Source: CAVVSD01 sp963837655 (lineage in GTDB: Bacteria; Actinomycetota; Thermoleophilia; Solirubrobacterales; Solirubrobacteraceae). From it: 64,000 nt of DNA. The stretch is taken from assembly GCA_963837655.1 (NCBI GenBank), contig CAWIOK010000023.1:248001-312000 (forward strand), read 5' to 3'. The position numbers and the translations under genes were made by a program. Below, one piece after another: positions 38,993-46,961 of the stretch (the stretch's first letter is position 1; each line of letters opens with the position of its first letter). The notes below the pieces were generated by a model. The model was not told the origin of the DNA. It did not search any database and saw nothing but the letters and a program-made list of their open reading frames with translations.

Positions 38993-40923
38993 GCCTCCAC
39001 CCCGAGGACGTGGGCCTGCCCTGGTGCGAGCCGCACGAAGTTGCGTCCGAGTCTCCAGTGGAACCGGCTGCCGGTCATCAGCTCGTCGCGCACGGCGAAG
39101 GACGGTGGGAGGCCAAGCTCGGACGGCACGATGCACACCCCTTCCTGATCGGTCCCCGGGTCCAGCGACACGACGGTGATGACGACATCGTCGCCGGTGC
39201 GCTTCGCGTACGCGACGAGGGCGTCGTTCTCGGTCTCGAGGAAACGGATGTTGGCGAACTCCTGCAATGCCGGATGCGCGCGGCGGACCGCGTTCAGGCG
39301 GGCGACGAGCGGCATGAGCGGGCCGTCGAGATCGCGCTCGCGCAGCTGGTACTTCTCGGAGTCGAGGTACTCCTCCGAGCCGGGCGCGACCGGTTCGTGC
39401 TCGTAGCTCTCGAAGCCCGAGTAGATGCCGTAGCTGGGGCTGAGGGTCGCCGCGAGGACCAGTCGGCTGGCGAACTTCGCCGGGCCGCCGACCTGCAGCT
39501 CCTCGGTGAGGATGTCGGGTGTGTTCACGAAGAAGTTGGAGCGGAAGTACTCCTCCTCACCGCTGCCCGCCAGCTCGATCACGTACTCCGTGAGGTCGAA
39601 GCGGCTGCTCTTCCAGGTGAAGTACGTGTAGGACTGGCTGAAGCCCGTCTTGCCGAGCGTGCGCATCATCGCCCGGCGGGTGAACGCCTCCGACAGGAAG
39701 ACGACGTCGGGGTACTGGGCGCGCACCTTGCGGATGAGCCACTCCCAGAAGGGGACCGGCTTCGTGTGCGGGTTGTCGACGCGGAAGATGCGGACGCCGT
39801 GGGTGACCCAGTAGAGGACCACGTCCAGCAGCGCCTGCCAGAGCTGGCGCCAGTCCTCCGACTGCCAGTTGACGTTGTAGATGTCCTGGTACTTCTTGGG
39901 CGGGTTCTCGGCGTACTTCAGGGTCCCGTCCGGGCGGCGGTTGAACCACTCGGGGTGATCGGTGAGCCAGGGGTGGTCGGCCGAGCACTGGATCGCGAAG
40001 TCCAGGCAGATCTCCAGGCCGTGGCGCGCGGCGTCGGTCACGAGCGCGTCGAAGTCGTCGAGCGTCCCGAGGTCGGGGTGGATCGCGTCGTGCCCGCCGG
40101 TGGCGTCGCCGATCGCCCACGGGCTGCCGGGATCGCCGGGACCGGCGACGAGCGCGTTGTTGGCGCCCTTGCGATTCGTGAGGCCGATCGGGTGGATCGG
40201 TGGGAGGTAGAGCACGTCGAAGCCGAGCTCGGCGAGGCGCGGAAGCTGCTCGCGGACGCCGTCGAAGCCGCCCCAGGACCGCGGGAACAGCTCGTACCAG
40301 GAGCCGAACCGTGCCCGCACGCGATCGACGTCGAGCTCGACCGGCTGGGGCAGGATCGTCGACTCCAGGCGGTCGGGCGAGCGCTGTGCGGCGTCGAGCA
40401 GGTCGAGCGCCAGCGCCGCGTCCGCGCGGGTGGCGGTCGGCGCGGTCGTGTCGCGGACCACGCTGAGCGCCCGCTCCAGCGTCACGCGATCTGCGCCGTC
40501 GGCCAGGCCGCACACGCGCTCAAGCAGCAGCACGCCCTCCGAGAGCTCGCCGGCGAGGTCGTCGACCCCGGCGGCGACCTTGCGGTCGAGCTCGGCGCGC
40601 CAGGACGCGAACGCGTCGGTCCAGGCCTCGATCGTGAAGGTCCAGCGACCTGGCGTGCCGACCGCGAAGGACCCCTCCCAGCGCACGCCGGCGTGGGCGG
40701 CGTCGACGTGGCGCATCGGCGCCTCGTTCCAGTCGGTCTCCCCCGGGCCGCGCCAGCGCACGACGGCACGCAGGACCTCGTGGCCGTCCCGGAAGATGTC
40801 GGCCGAGACGGCGACCGTGTCACCCGCCGTTCGCTTGGCGGGGTACCGGCCGCAGTCGACCATGGGCGCCGGATGCTCGATCTGGATCCGGGGGGGCGGT
40901 TGGCGTTCTGCTCGCGTGGGCAC
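38989..40923 (-). CDS. glgE: alpha-1,4-glucan:maltose-1-phosphate maltosyltransferase
   Basis: This 644-aa GH13_3 enzyme extends alpha-1,4-glucan with maltose units from maltose-1-phosphate. Domains: an N-terminal beta domain (AGDTVAVSADIFRDGHEVL), a helical S domain, then the barrel with LYLPPIHPIGLTNRKGANN, WVTHGVRIFRVDNPHTKPV (nucleophile Asp) and VVFLSEAFTRR (Glu). The GTG at 40923 is chosen as the start nearest the conserved N-terminus; TAGACG lies 7 nt upstream. First gene of the operon, 40 bp from divergent malQ. Confidence 0.95.
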   Translation of the reverse strand: MPTRAERQPPPRIQIEHPAPMVDCGRYPAKRTAGDTVAVSADIFRDGHEVLRAVVRWRGPGETDWNEAPMRHVDAAHAGVRWEGSFAVGTPGRWTFTIEAWTDAFASWRAELDRKVAAGVDDLAGELSEGVLLLERVCGLADGADRVTLERALSVVRDTTAPTATRADAALALDLLDAAQRSPDRLESTILPQPVELDVDRVRARFGSWYELFPRSWGGFDGVREQLPRLAELGFDVLYLPPIHPIGLTNRKGANNALVAGPGDPGSPWAIGDATGGHDAIHPDLGTLDDFDALVTDAARHGLEICLDFAIQCSADHPWLTDHPEWFNRRPDGTLKYAENPPKKYQDIYNVNWQSEDWRQLWQALLDVVLYWVTHGVRIFRVDNPHTKPVPFWEWLIRKVRAQYPDVVFLSEAFTRRAMMRTLGKTGFSQSYTYFTWKSSRFDLTEYVIELAGSGEEEYFRSNFFVNTPDILTEELQVGGPAKFASRLVLAATLSPSYGIYSGFESYEHEPVAPGSEEYLDSEKYQLRERDLDGPLMPLVARLNAVRRAHPALQEFANIRFLETENDALVAYAKRTGDDVVITVVSLDPGTDQEGVCIVPSELGLPPSFAVRDELMTGSRFHWRLGRNFVRLAPGQAHVLGVEA

Positions 40924-40963
40924 GGAACCACGTCTATCCCACGTACGGCAGGATCGAAACGGC

Positions 40964-42196
40964 ATGACTCCCGATGAACACCTCAGAACTGCCGGCGTGC
41001 AGCTCCATCCGACCTCGCTGCCGTCGGGGAGATTGGATGCCGACGCGTACGAGTTCGTCGACTGGCTGGCGGCCGCGGGCCAGTCATGGTGGCAGACGCT
41101 GCCGCTCGGCCCGCCGGACCGATACGGCTCGCCGTACAAGGCGCGATCGGCCTTCGCGGCGTGGCCCGGGCTGCTCGCGGACCCCGATGCGCCGGTCGGC
41201 GACGACGAGGCCGCAGCCTTCCGCGAGCGCGAGGCCTACTGGGTCGAGGGGTGGATCGAGCACGGCGGACGATCGGCCCTCGCCGACCAGGTCCGCTTCG
41301 AGCGCGAGTGGAACGCGCTGCGCGCGTACGCGGCGCAGCGCGGCGTGCGGCTGATCGGCGACGTGCCGATCTACGTCGCTCCCGGCGGCGCCGACCACCT
41401 CACCTGGCCCGAGCTCTTCCGGCCGGGGCTGCAGGCGGGCGTGCCGCCCGACGCGTTCACGGCCAAGGGCCAGCTGTGGGGCAACCCCATCTTCGACTGG
41501 CCCGCGGTGCAGCGCCGCGGGTACCGCTGGTGGATCGAGCGCCTGCGCCGGACGTTCGCGATGGTCGACATGACGCGGATCGACCACTTCCGCGGCTTCG
41601 TCGCCTACTGGGAGGTGCCCGCGGGGGCGCGCGACGCCACGGGCGGGCGCTGGGTCCGCGGGCCAGGCGCGGCGCTGTTCCGCGCCGCCGAGCGCGAGCT
41701 GGGCGACCTGAACGTCATCGCCGAGGACCTGGGCGTCATCACCGAGCCGGTCGAGCGCCTGCGCCGCTCCCTGGGCTTCCCCGGCATGGTGGTGCTCCAG
41801 TTCGGCTTCGACGACGTTGCCTCGCCCCACCATCCGGACAACCACGAGGAGCACAGCGTCGTGTACACCGGCACGCACGACCACGACACGGCGCGCGGGT
41901 GGTGGGACACCCTCCCGGACGCGGCGCGGGCGCTCGCCCATGGCGCGTTCGTCCGCGCAGGCGTCGAGGACGACCCGTGGTGGTCGCTCATCCGCCTCGC
42001 CCACGCGTCGCCGGCGCGCCTGGCGATGGTCCAGCTGCAGGACGTGCTGGGCCTGGGGTCGGAGGCGCGGATGAACGTCCCGGGCACGGCGACGGGATCG
42101 TGGCGGTGGAGGTTTCGGCCGGGGGCGCTCACGGACGAGCTGGCAGCGAGGCTGCGGGCGTCGACGGAGGCGGCGGGCCGGCGTCCTCCAGCATGA
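40964..42196 (+). CDS. malQ: 4-alpha-glucanotransferase (amylomaltase), short form
   Basis: This 410-aa GH77 protein transfers alpha-1,4-glucan segments between maltodextrins. Motifs: the YGSPYKARSAFA region, IGDVPIYVAPGGAD, GQLWGNPIFDWPAV, DMTRIDHFRGFVAYWEVP (nucleophile Asp), NVIAEDLGVIT (Glu) and VYTGTHDHDTARGW. It is about 90 aa shorter than the usual ~500 aa enzyme, mostly between the first strand and GDVPIY, but no frame break is visible. Divergent from glgE. Its 3' end overlaps the response regulator gene by 68 bp. Confidence 0.92.
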   Translation: MTPDEHLRTAGVQLHPTSLPSGRLDADAYEFVDWLAAAGQSWWQTLPLGPPDRYGSPYKARSAFAAWPGLLADPDAPVGDDEAAAFREREAYWVEGWIEHGGRSALADQVRFEREWNALRAYAAQRGVRLIGDVPIYVAPGGADHLTWPELFRPGLQAGVPPDAFTAKGQLWGNPIFDWPAVQRRGYRWWIERLRRTFAMVDMTRIDHFRGFVAYWEVPAGARDATGGRWVRGPGAALFRAAERELGDLNVIAEDLGVITEPVERLRRSLGFPGMVVLQFGFDDVASPHHPDNHEEHSVVYTGTHDHDTARGWWDTLPDAARALAHGAFVRAGVEDDPWWSLIRLAHASPARLAMVQLQDVLGLGSEARMNVPGTATGSWRWRFRPGALTDELAARLRASTEAAGRRPPA

Positions 42197-42869
42197 GGCC
42201 GACCCCGCGGATCGTGTGCAGGAGGCGGGGGCGGGCCGCATCGTCGCCCAGCTTGCGACGCAGCCCGGCGACCTGCACGTCGAGCGCCTTGCCCATGCCG
42301 GCCGAGCCCTCGCCCCACACGCACGCGAGGAGGTCGTCCCGGGTGACCACGCGCCCTGCGCGCTCGTAGAGCGCGAGCAGCACCGCGTACTCGCGGGGCG
42401 CGAGCGCCACGGGCGCGCCGTCGACGGTCACCTGCCGTCGCGCGGCGTCGAGCGCCAGGCCGCCGACGTGGTCGGGAAGCGCCCGGGGCGGCGCTTCGCG
42501 TCCTGCCCTGCGCAGCACCGCCCGAGCCCTCGCGAGCAGCTCGGCGGTCCCGAACGGCTTGACCAGGTAGTCGTCGGCGCCCAGTCCGAGGCCCTCGACC
42601 TTGTGCGCCTCGGCCCCGCGGGCGGACACCATGATCACCGGCGCGCGGTCCGCCGCCCGGATCTCGCGGCACAGCTCGCGGCCGTCGCCGTCGGGCAGCA
42701 TCACGTCGAGGAGGACGAGGTCGGGGTGGCCCGTGAAGAGCGCGGTCCTCGCCGCCGTCGCGCCCGGCGCGACGCTGGTCCGCCATCCCGCCCGCCGGAA
42801 CGCGGCCTCCATCGCCGCGGCGACACCCGGGTCGTCCTCCACGACGAGCACGTGGGGCGCCGTGGTCAC
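42129..42869 (-). CDS. OmpR-family response regulator
   Basis: This 246-aa regulator starts at GTG 42869. The receiver has VLVVEDDPGV, phospho-acceptor Asp in VLLDVMLPDGDG, and Lys in DDYLVKPFG. The C-terminal winged helix includes LAPREYAVLLALYERAGRVVTRDDLLACVW and the VAGLRRKLG recognition helix. Partner of the kinase at 44265 in the same coupled operon; together they probably sense a signal and control the ABC genes between them. The final 68 bp are antisense to the end of malQ. Confidence 0.92.
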   Translation of the reverse strand: MTTAPHVLVVEDDPGVAAAMEAAFRRAGWRTSVAPGATAARTALFTGHPDLVLLDVMLPDGDGRELCREIRAADRAPVIMVSARGAEAHKVEGLGLGADDYLVKPFGTAELLARARAVLRRAGREAPPRALPDHVGGLALDAARRQVTVDGAPVALAPREYAVLLALYERAGRVVTRDDLLACVWGEGSAGMGKALDVQVAGLRRKLGDDAARPRLLHTIRGVGLMLEDAGPPPPSTPAASLPARP

Positions 42870-43579
42870 AGCTCGCGCCCGCGAGCGACGGCCAGCGCTG
42901 CGGCGAGTGCGCAGGCCAGCCACGGCAGGACCCACAGCACCGCGGCCGCCTGCCCGGGCCCGCCGCGCGGGGCGACGCCCGAGAGCGCGGCGAACACGAC
43001 GCCGAGACCGCGTTCCGAGAGGGCCGGGACGGCGGCGCTGAGCGCCGGCTCCACGACGAGCACGGCGCCGAGCGCCGCGGCGACGGCGACGCCCGGGCGC
43101 GCCGCGACGACGCCGGCCGCGGCGCCCAGGACGGCGGCGGCGCCGCCGGAGAGCGCCGCACCGGCGACGAGACGCACCAGCACCTCGGCGGGCGGGACGG
43201 GCGCCGCGCCGCGCACGGCGACGGACGCCGCCCCGGCCGCGACGCACAGCAGGCCCGCCACGAGTGCGATCGCCGCTGCGGTCACCGCGAGCGCGGCCGC
43301 GGCCTCGGCCGTCGGCCGGATCCGCCCGCGACTCACGACGGCCAGCGCGCGGGCGGTGCCGTGCTGGACCTCGCTCGCCGCCGACGCCGCCCCGAACGCC
43401 AGGGCCAGGAGCGCGATCGTCCCGGAGCCGCCGAGGACGTCGCGGGTCGTGGCGGGGTCGGGCAGGTCGCCGATCCACACGTTGACCGCGACCGTCGCGA
43501 GCGGGACGGCCGTGCAGGCGAGCGCGAAGCCGAGCGTCGCGCGGGTGCGCACGAGCGCCCGCACGTGCGGCGCGATCAC
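42866..43579 (-). CDS. ABC transporter permease
   Basis: This 237-aa, very Ala/Val-rich membrane protein has about six membrane segments (LGFALACTAVPLATVAVNVWI, GTIALLALAFGAASA, VTAAAIALVAGLLCVAAGAA and others), typical of ABC-2-type permeases. The GTG at 43579 overlaps the ATPase gene stop (GTGA) and its own stop overlaps the regulator GTG. With the ATPase it would export an unknown substrate, perhaps a peptide, lipid or antibiotic. Confidence 0.82.
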   Translation of the reverse strand: MIAPHVRALVRTRATLGFALACTAVPLATVAVNVWIGDLPDPATTRDVLGGSGTIALLALAFGAASAASEVQHGTARALAVVSRGRIRPTAEAAAALAVTAAAIALVAGLLCVAAGAASVAVRGAAPVPPAEVLVRLVAGAALSGGAAAVLGAAAGVVAARPGVAVAAALGAVLVVEPALSAAVPALSERGLGVVFAALSGVAPRGGPGQAAAVLWVLPWLACALAAALAVARGREL

Positions 43580-44268
43580 AGCGCCTCTCCGCCGCCGAGC
43601 AGCCCGAGCGCGCGGTCCGTTCCGCCCACCGCGGCCACCGGCCCCGCGAAGCTCGCGCGCCCGGCGCGCAGGATCACGACGTCGTCGGCGCGGGCCAGCG
43701 CGTCCGCGAGCGCATGGGTCGCCAGGAGGACCGCCCCACCCGCCGCGGCCCACGCCGCCGTGCGGTCCCACAGCCCACGCGCGGCGAGCGGGTCCAGGCC
43801 GTTGGTGGGCTCGTCGAGCACGAGCGCCGCCGGATGGCCGAGGAGCGCGAGTGCCAGGGCCATCCGCCGGTGCATACCCGTCGAGTAGGTGCCGGCGCGA
43901 CGCCGCGCAGCCGAGCCGAGCCCGACGTCCTCGAGCGCCCGCGCGGCGGCATCGGGTCCCAGCCCGGCCACGGCAGCGACGAGGCGCGCCTGCTCGGCCG
44001 CGCCGCGCCCGGGCGGGCCGACCCGCCCGCTCGGCGCGAACCCGGCGACCCGTGCGGGCCCGGGATGCTCTGCGAGCGGCCGCCCGTCGATGGTCGCCCG
44101 GCCCGACGTGGGCCTGGCCACGCCGAGCAGGACGCGCAACACCGTCGTCTTGCCCGCGCCGTTGGCACCGAGCAGCGCCGTGACGCGACCCGCCCGGGCC
44201 TCGAAGCTCACGCCGTCGAGCACGCGCCGCCTGCCGTACGTCTTCACGAGCCCCTCGACGGCGATCAC
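43576..44268 (-). CDS. ABC transporter ATP-binding protein
   Basis: This 230-aa ATPase has Walker A (GANGAGKTT), a signature-like motif diverged to YSTGMHRRMALALALLG, Walker B (LVLDEPTNGLDP) and the H-loop His (LATHALAD). The Q-loop is weak (VAGFAPSGRVG lacks a Gln). It resembles drug-export and ABC-2-type ATPases. The start GTG at 44268 overlaps the kinase stop and its stop overlaps the permease start, so all four genes are translationally chained. Confidence 0.9.
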   Translation of the reverse strand: MIAVEGLVKTYGRRRVLDGVSFEARAGRVTALLGANGAGKTTVLRVLLGVARPTSGRATIDGRPLAEHPGPARVAGFAPSGRVGPPGRGAAEQARLVAAVAGLGPDAAARALEDVGLGSAARRRAGTYSTGMHRRMALALALLGHPAALVLDEPTNGLDPLAARGLWDRTAAWAAAGGAVLLATHALADALARADDVVILRAGRASFAGPVAAVGGTDRALGLLGGGEAL

Positions 44269-45188
44269 GCGGGCAGCTCCAGCACGGCGACGGCGCCCCG
44301 GCAGTCGACGCGGTCGGCGAGCGTCACCGTGCCGCCCGCCGCGTGCGCGGCCTGTCGCGCGATCGCGAGACCGAGGCCCGCGCCCTCGGGCGCCCGGGCG
44401 GCGGCGCTCCCGCGTGCGAAGCGCTCGAAGACGCGCTCCGCCTCGCCGTCGGCGAGGCCGGGCCCGGCGTCACGGACCTCGGCGCGCGTGCCCACGACGG
44501 CGATCGTCACTGTCGTGCCCGGCTCGGTGTAGCGGACGGCGTTCTCCACGAGCGCGACGAGCGCGCGATCGAGCCCCGGCGCCGAGACGACCGCGGGTGC
44601 CGCCGCGCGCACCTCGACGGTCACGCCGCGCTTTGCAGCGAGACCCGCCGCGGCCGCTGCGGCCTCCCGTGCGAGCGCGTCGAGCGACACGGAGCCCGAG
44701 GACGCCTCCTCACCGGTGAGCGCGAGCAGGCCCGTCGTGAGCGCGTCGAGGCGGCGCGCCTCCGCGCTCGCGGCCTGCGCGGTGGGAGCCAGCGGGCTGT
44801 CGCGGAGGCGCTCCTCGAGGTCGTCGAGCCGCAGCCGCAGAGCCGCGAGCGGGGTGCGCAGTGCGTGGGACGCGTCGGTCACGAAGGCGGAGTGCGCGCG
44901 GTCGGTGGCCCGGCGCGCCCGCCGCAGCGCGACGGCGCGTGCGACCGAGACGGCAGCGAGCACGGCCATCACGCCGAGCGCGAACGTCGCGAGCGCGGGC
45001 CCGAGCGGGCCGCCGCCGGCGGCGAGCACGAGCGCCCACGCGATGAGTGCGGCGACCGAGAGCGCGAGGTCGGTGACGTCGCGCCCGCGGACGGACACCG
45101 CAGGTGCACCTGCGCGAGTCCGGGCCAGCGCCAGGACCGCCAGTGCGACGACGGCCGCGACCGCGACGGTGGTCAGCGCGGAGAGCAT
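44265..45188 (-). CDS. sensor histidine kinase
   Basis: This 307-aa membrane kinase starts at ATG 45188. Three or four membrane helices fill residues 1-90 (LTTVAVAAVVALAVLALA, LALSVAALIAWALVLAAG, ATFALGVMAVLAAVS) with almost no extracytoplasmic domain. HisKA has SAFVTDASHALRTPLAALRLRLDD, and the HATPase has VENAVRYTEPG, RDAGPGLADGE and GAGLGLAIARQ. Small-loop kinases of this type often sense signals within the membrane or through an ABC transporter, matching the ABC genes next to it. Confidence 0.9.
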   Translation of the reverse strand: MLSALTTVAVAAVVALAVLALARTRAGAPAVSVRGRDVTDLALSVAALIAWALVLAAGGGPLGPALATFALGVMAVLAAVSVARAVALRRARRATDRAHSAFVTDASHALRTPLAALRLRLDDLEERLRDSPLAPTAQAASAEARRLDALTTGLLALTGEEASSGSVSLDALAREAAAAAAGLAAKRGVTVEVRAAAPAVVSAPGLDRALVALVENAVRYTEPGTTVTIAVVGTRAEVRDAGPGLADGEAERVFERFARGSAAARAPEGAGLGLAIARQAAHAAGGTVTLADRVDCRGAVAVLELPA

Positions 45189-45245
45189 GAGCGGAGGCTC
45201 GCAGAGCGCCGTGGGGCTCGGGCAAGCACTCGGCAAGCGCGGGCC

Positions 45246-45251
45246 TACCAT
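45246..45251 (+). promoter_or_regulatory. -10-like hexamer TACCAT
   Basis: TACCAT lies 9 nt before the methyltransferase ATG in the 72-bp gap to the divergent kinase gene. It fits the TANNNT pattern at the long end of the spacing range. Confidence 0.4.
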
Positions 45252-45260
45252 CTGGCACCC

Positions 45261-46181
45261 ATGGCCGCACCTTCGACCGCCGACGAGATCCACGACGTCA
45301 ACGTCCGCTACCACGACGCTGCAGCAGCGAGCTACGACGGCAAGTGGGGCGTCGACTACGGCGAGGTCGGGCGCGCGCAGGTGCTCGGCAAGGTCCACAA
45401 GCTGCTCGGGCCCTCACCCGGCCCGTTCGACCGCTCACTGGAGATCGGCGCGGGCACCGGGTACTTCACGCTGCACCTGCTCGCCGCTGGGGTGGTCCGC
45501 AGCGCGGTCGCGACCGACATCTCCGCCGGCATGGTCGACGTGCTGGAGTCCAACGCCCGCCGCATGGGCCTCGAAGTGGAGACTGCGACCTGCGCGGCGG
45601 AGGAGCTGCCGTTCGAGGACGGATCGTTCGACCTCGTGCTCGGGCACGCCGTGCTGCACCACATCCCCGACCTCGAGCAGGCCTTCCGGGAGATGGTCCG
45701 GGTGCTGCGGCCCGGCGGTCTCGTCCTGTTCGCCGGCGAGCCGTCGCTGCGCGGCGACCGCCTCGCAGCGGTCCCCAAGCGCGCGGGGCTGCGCGCCGCG
45801 CCGGCGTGGCGGTGGGCGATGCGTGCGCGTGCGGCCGCACACGGCCCGGCCGACGGCAACGGCGACAGCCCGCCGGACGGCGAGGCGCTCGAGCCGTACG
45901 TCGACGTGCACGCGTTCGCGCCGCCGGATCTCCGGGACGCCGCCGAGACCGCCGGCCTGGCCGACGTCCGCGTGCAGGGGGAGGAGCTCGTCGCCAACTG
46001 GTTCGGGTGGTTCAACCGGACCGTCGAGGCGACCGCGGAGTACGACGACATCCCGTGGATGTGGCGGCAGTACGCGTTCCGGGGGTACCTCGCGCTGCAG
46101 ACGGTCGACCGGGTGCTGCTCGAGCCGCGGCTGCCCGCCGGCATCTTCTACAACCTGATGCTGACCGCCCGGCGCCCGTGA
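45261..46181 (+). CDS. SAM-dependent methyltransferase
   Basis: This 306-aa protein has a class I methyltransferase fold: motif I LEIGAGTGYFTLHLLAAG, the acidic residue after VATDISAGMVDVL, LPFEDGSFDLVLGHAVLHHIPD (motif III/post-II) and VLRPGGLVLFAGEPS. The C-terminal ~130 residues extend beyond the usual core and may bind substrate. It resembles the Methyltransf_11 group that includes ubiquinone and small-molecule methylases. The substrate is unknown. A hairpin follows the stop directly. Confidence 0.88.
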   Translation: MAAPSTADEIHDVNVRYHDAAAASYDGKWGVDYGEVGRAQVLGKVHKLLGPSPGPFDRSLEIGAGTGYFTLHLLAAGVVRSAVATDISAGMVDVLESNARRMGLEVETATCAAEELPFEDGSFDLVLGHAVLHHIPDLEQAFREMVRVLRPGGLVLFAGEPSLRGDRLAAVPKRAGLRAAPAWRWAMRARAAAHGPADGNGDSPPDGEALEPYVDVHAFAPPDLRDAAETAGLADVRVQGEELVANWFGWFNRTVEATAEYDDIPWMWRQYAFRGYLALQTVDRVLLEPRLPAGIFYNLMLTARRP

Positions 46182-46185
46182 GAGA

Positions 46186-46206
46186 CGAAGACATCGTCTT
46201 CGCTTT
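46186..46206 (+). terminator. hairpin after the methyltransferase gene
   Basis: A 7-bp stem CGAAGAC/GTCTTCG (46186-46192 with 46196-46202) with loop ATC begins 4 nt after the stop and is followed by CTTT. Short but well placed; a moderate intrinsic terminator is likely. Confidence 0.55.
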
Positions 46207-46254
46207 GGGATGTGTCACAGGGCGACCCATCCCCGGGCGACGATTGGTCTCATC

Positions 46255-46899
46255 GTGAGAGGGCTCGTGGCCCTCGGCGACTCGATCACCCTCGGCGAGG
46301 GCGGCAGCGTCCTGGGCGTCACGGCGCTCTCGTGGGCGCAGTGGCTCGCCAGGGCGCTCGACGTGCCGTACACGTGCTATGCCCGCAACGGCGCTGTCGT
46401 GGCGGACGTCCTCGCCGAGCAGTTGCCGCGGGTGCGCCCCGACCACGACGTCGCCTGTCTCTACGCGGGCGTGAACGACGTCCGGCAGCACGACTTCGAT
46501 CCCGCCGCCTACGAGCGTGACCTGCTCGCCGTCGCCAGGGGGCTGCGCGGGCGCGCGGCGCGGCTGCTGGTCTGCACGCTCCCCGTCGACCTCGGCCGGC
46601 CGCCCGCGGCGCCGAAGCCGGCGATCGCCAACGCGGCGATCCTGCGGGTCGCGGCATCGAGCGGCGCCGCCGTGTGCCGGCTCGACGACCTCAAGGGATG
46701 GGTCGAGCTGTGGGCGGACGCCGTGCACCCCACCGCGGTCGGCCAGGTCGAGATCGGCGATCGGGCGGCTCGCGCGCTGGGATCCGCGGTTGCGCCCTCG
46801 TCGCTGGCCGACACGCCACGCGGGACCCGATCACGGCTGCGCCACACGCCCACGTACGTGCGGTCCGTCGTCCGGGAGCGCCTCAGGCGCGATCGCTGA
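46255..46899 (+). CDS. SGNH/GDSL-family hydrolase
   Basis: This 214-aa protein starts at GTG 46255. The SGNH blocks are present: block I VALGDSITLGEGG with the catalytic Ser, block III in CLYAGVNDVRQHD (Gly and Asn), and block V ADAVHPTAVGQ (Asp and His). These are esterases or lipases acting on sugar esters or lipids. No signal peptide is seen, so it probably works in the cytosol. It carries a basic C-terminal tail (VRSVVRERLRRDR). Confidence 0.88.
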   Translation: MRGLVALGDSITLGEGGSVLGVTALSWAQWLARALDVPYTCYARNGAVVADVLAEQLPRVRPDHDVACLYAGVNDVRQHDFDPAAYERDLLAVARGLRGRAARLLVCTLPVDLGRPPAAPKPAIANAAILRVAASSGAAVCRLDDLKGWVELWADAVHPTAVGQVEIGDRAARALGSAVAPSSLADTPRGTRSRLRHTPTYVRSVVRERLRRDR

Positions 46900-46961
46900 G
46901 CGGCCAGGCGCGGAGCCGCCGACTCAAGCGGGGCGGAGCATGGTCCGACTACCCGAACGAC

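Noticed and set aside
40964..42196. malQ considered truncated by frameshift
   Set aside because: It is about 90 aa short, but all active-site motifs are in a single frame and neighbouring frames hold no missing segment.
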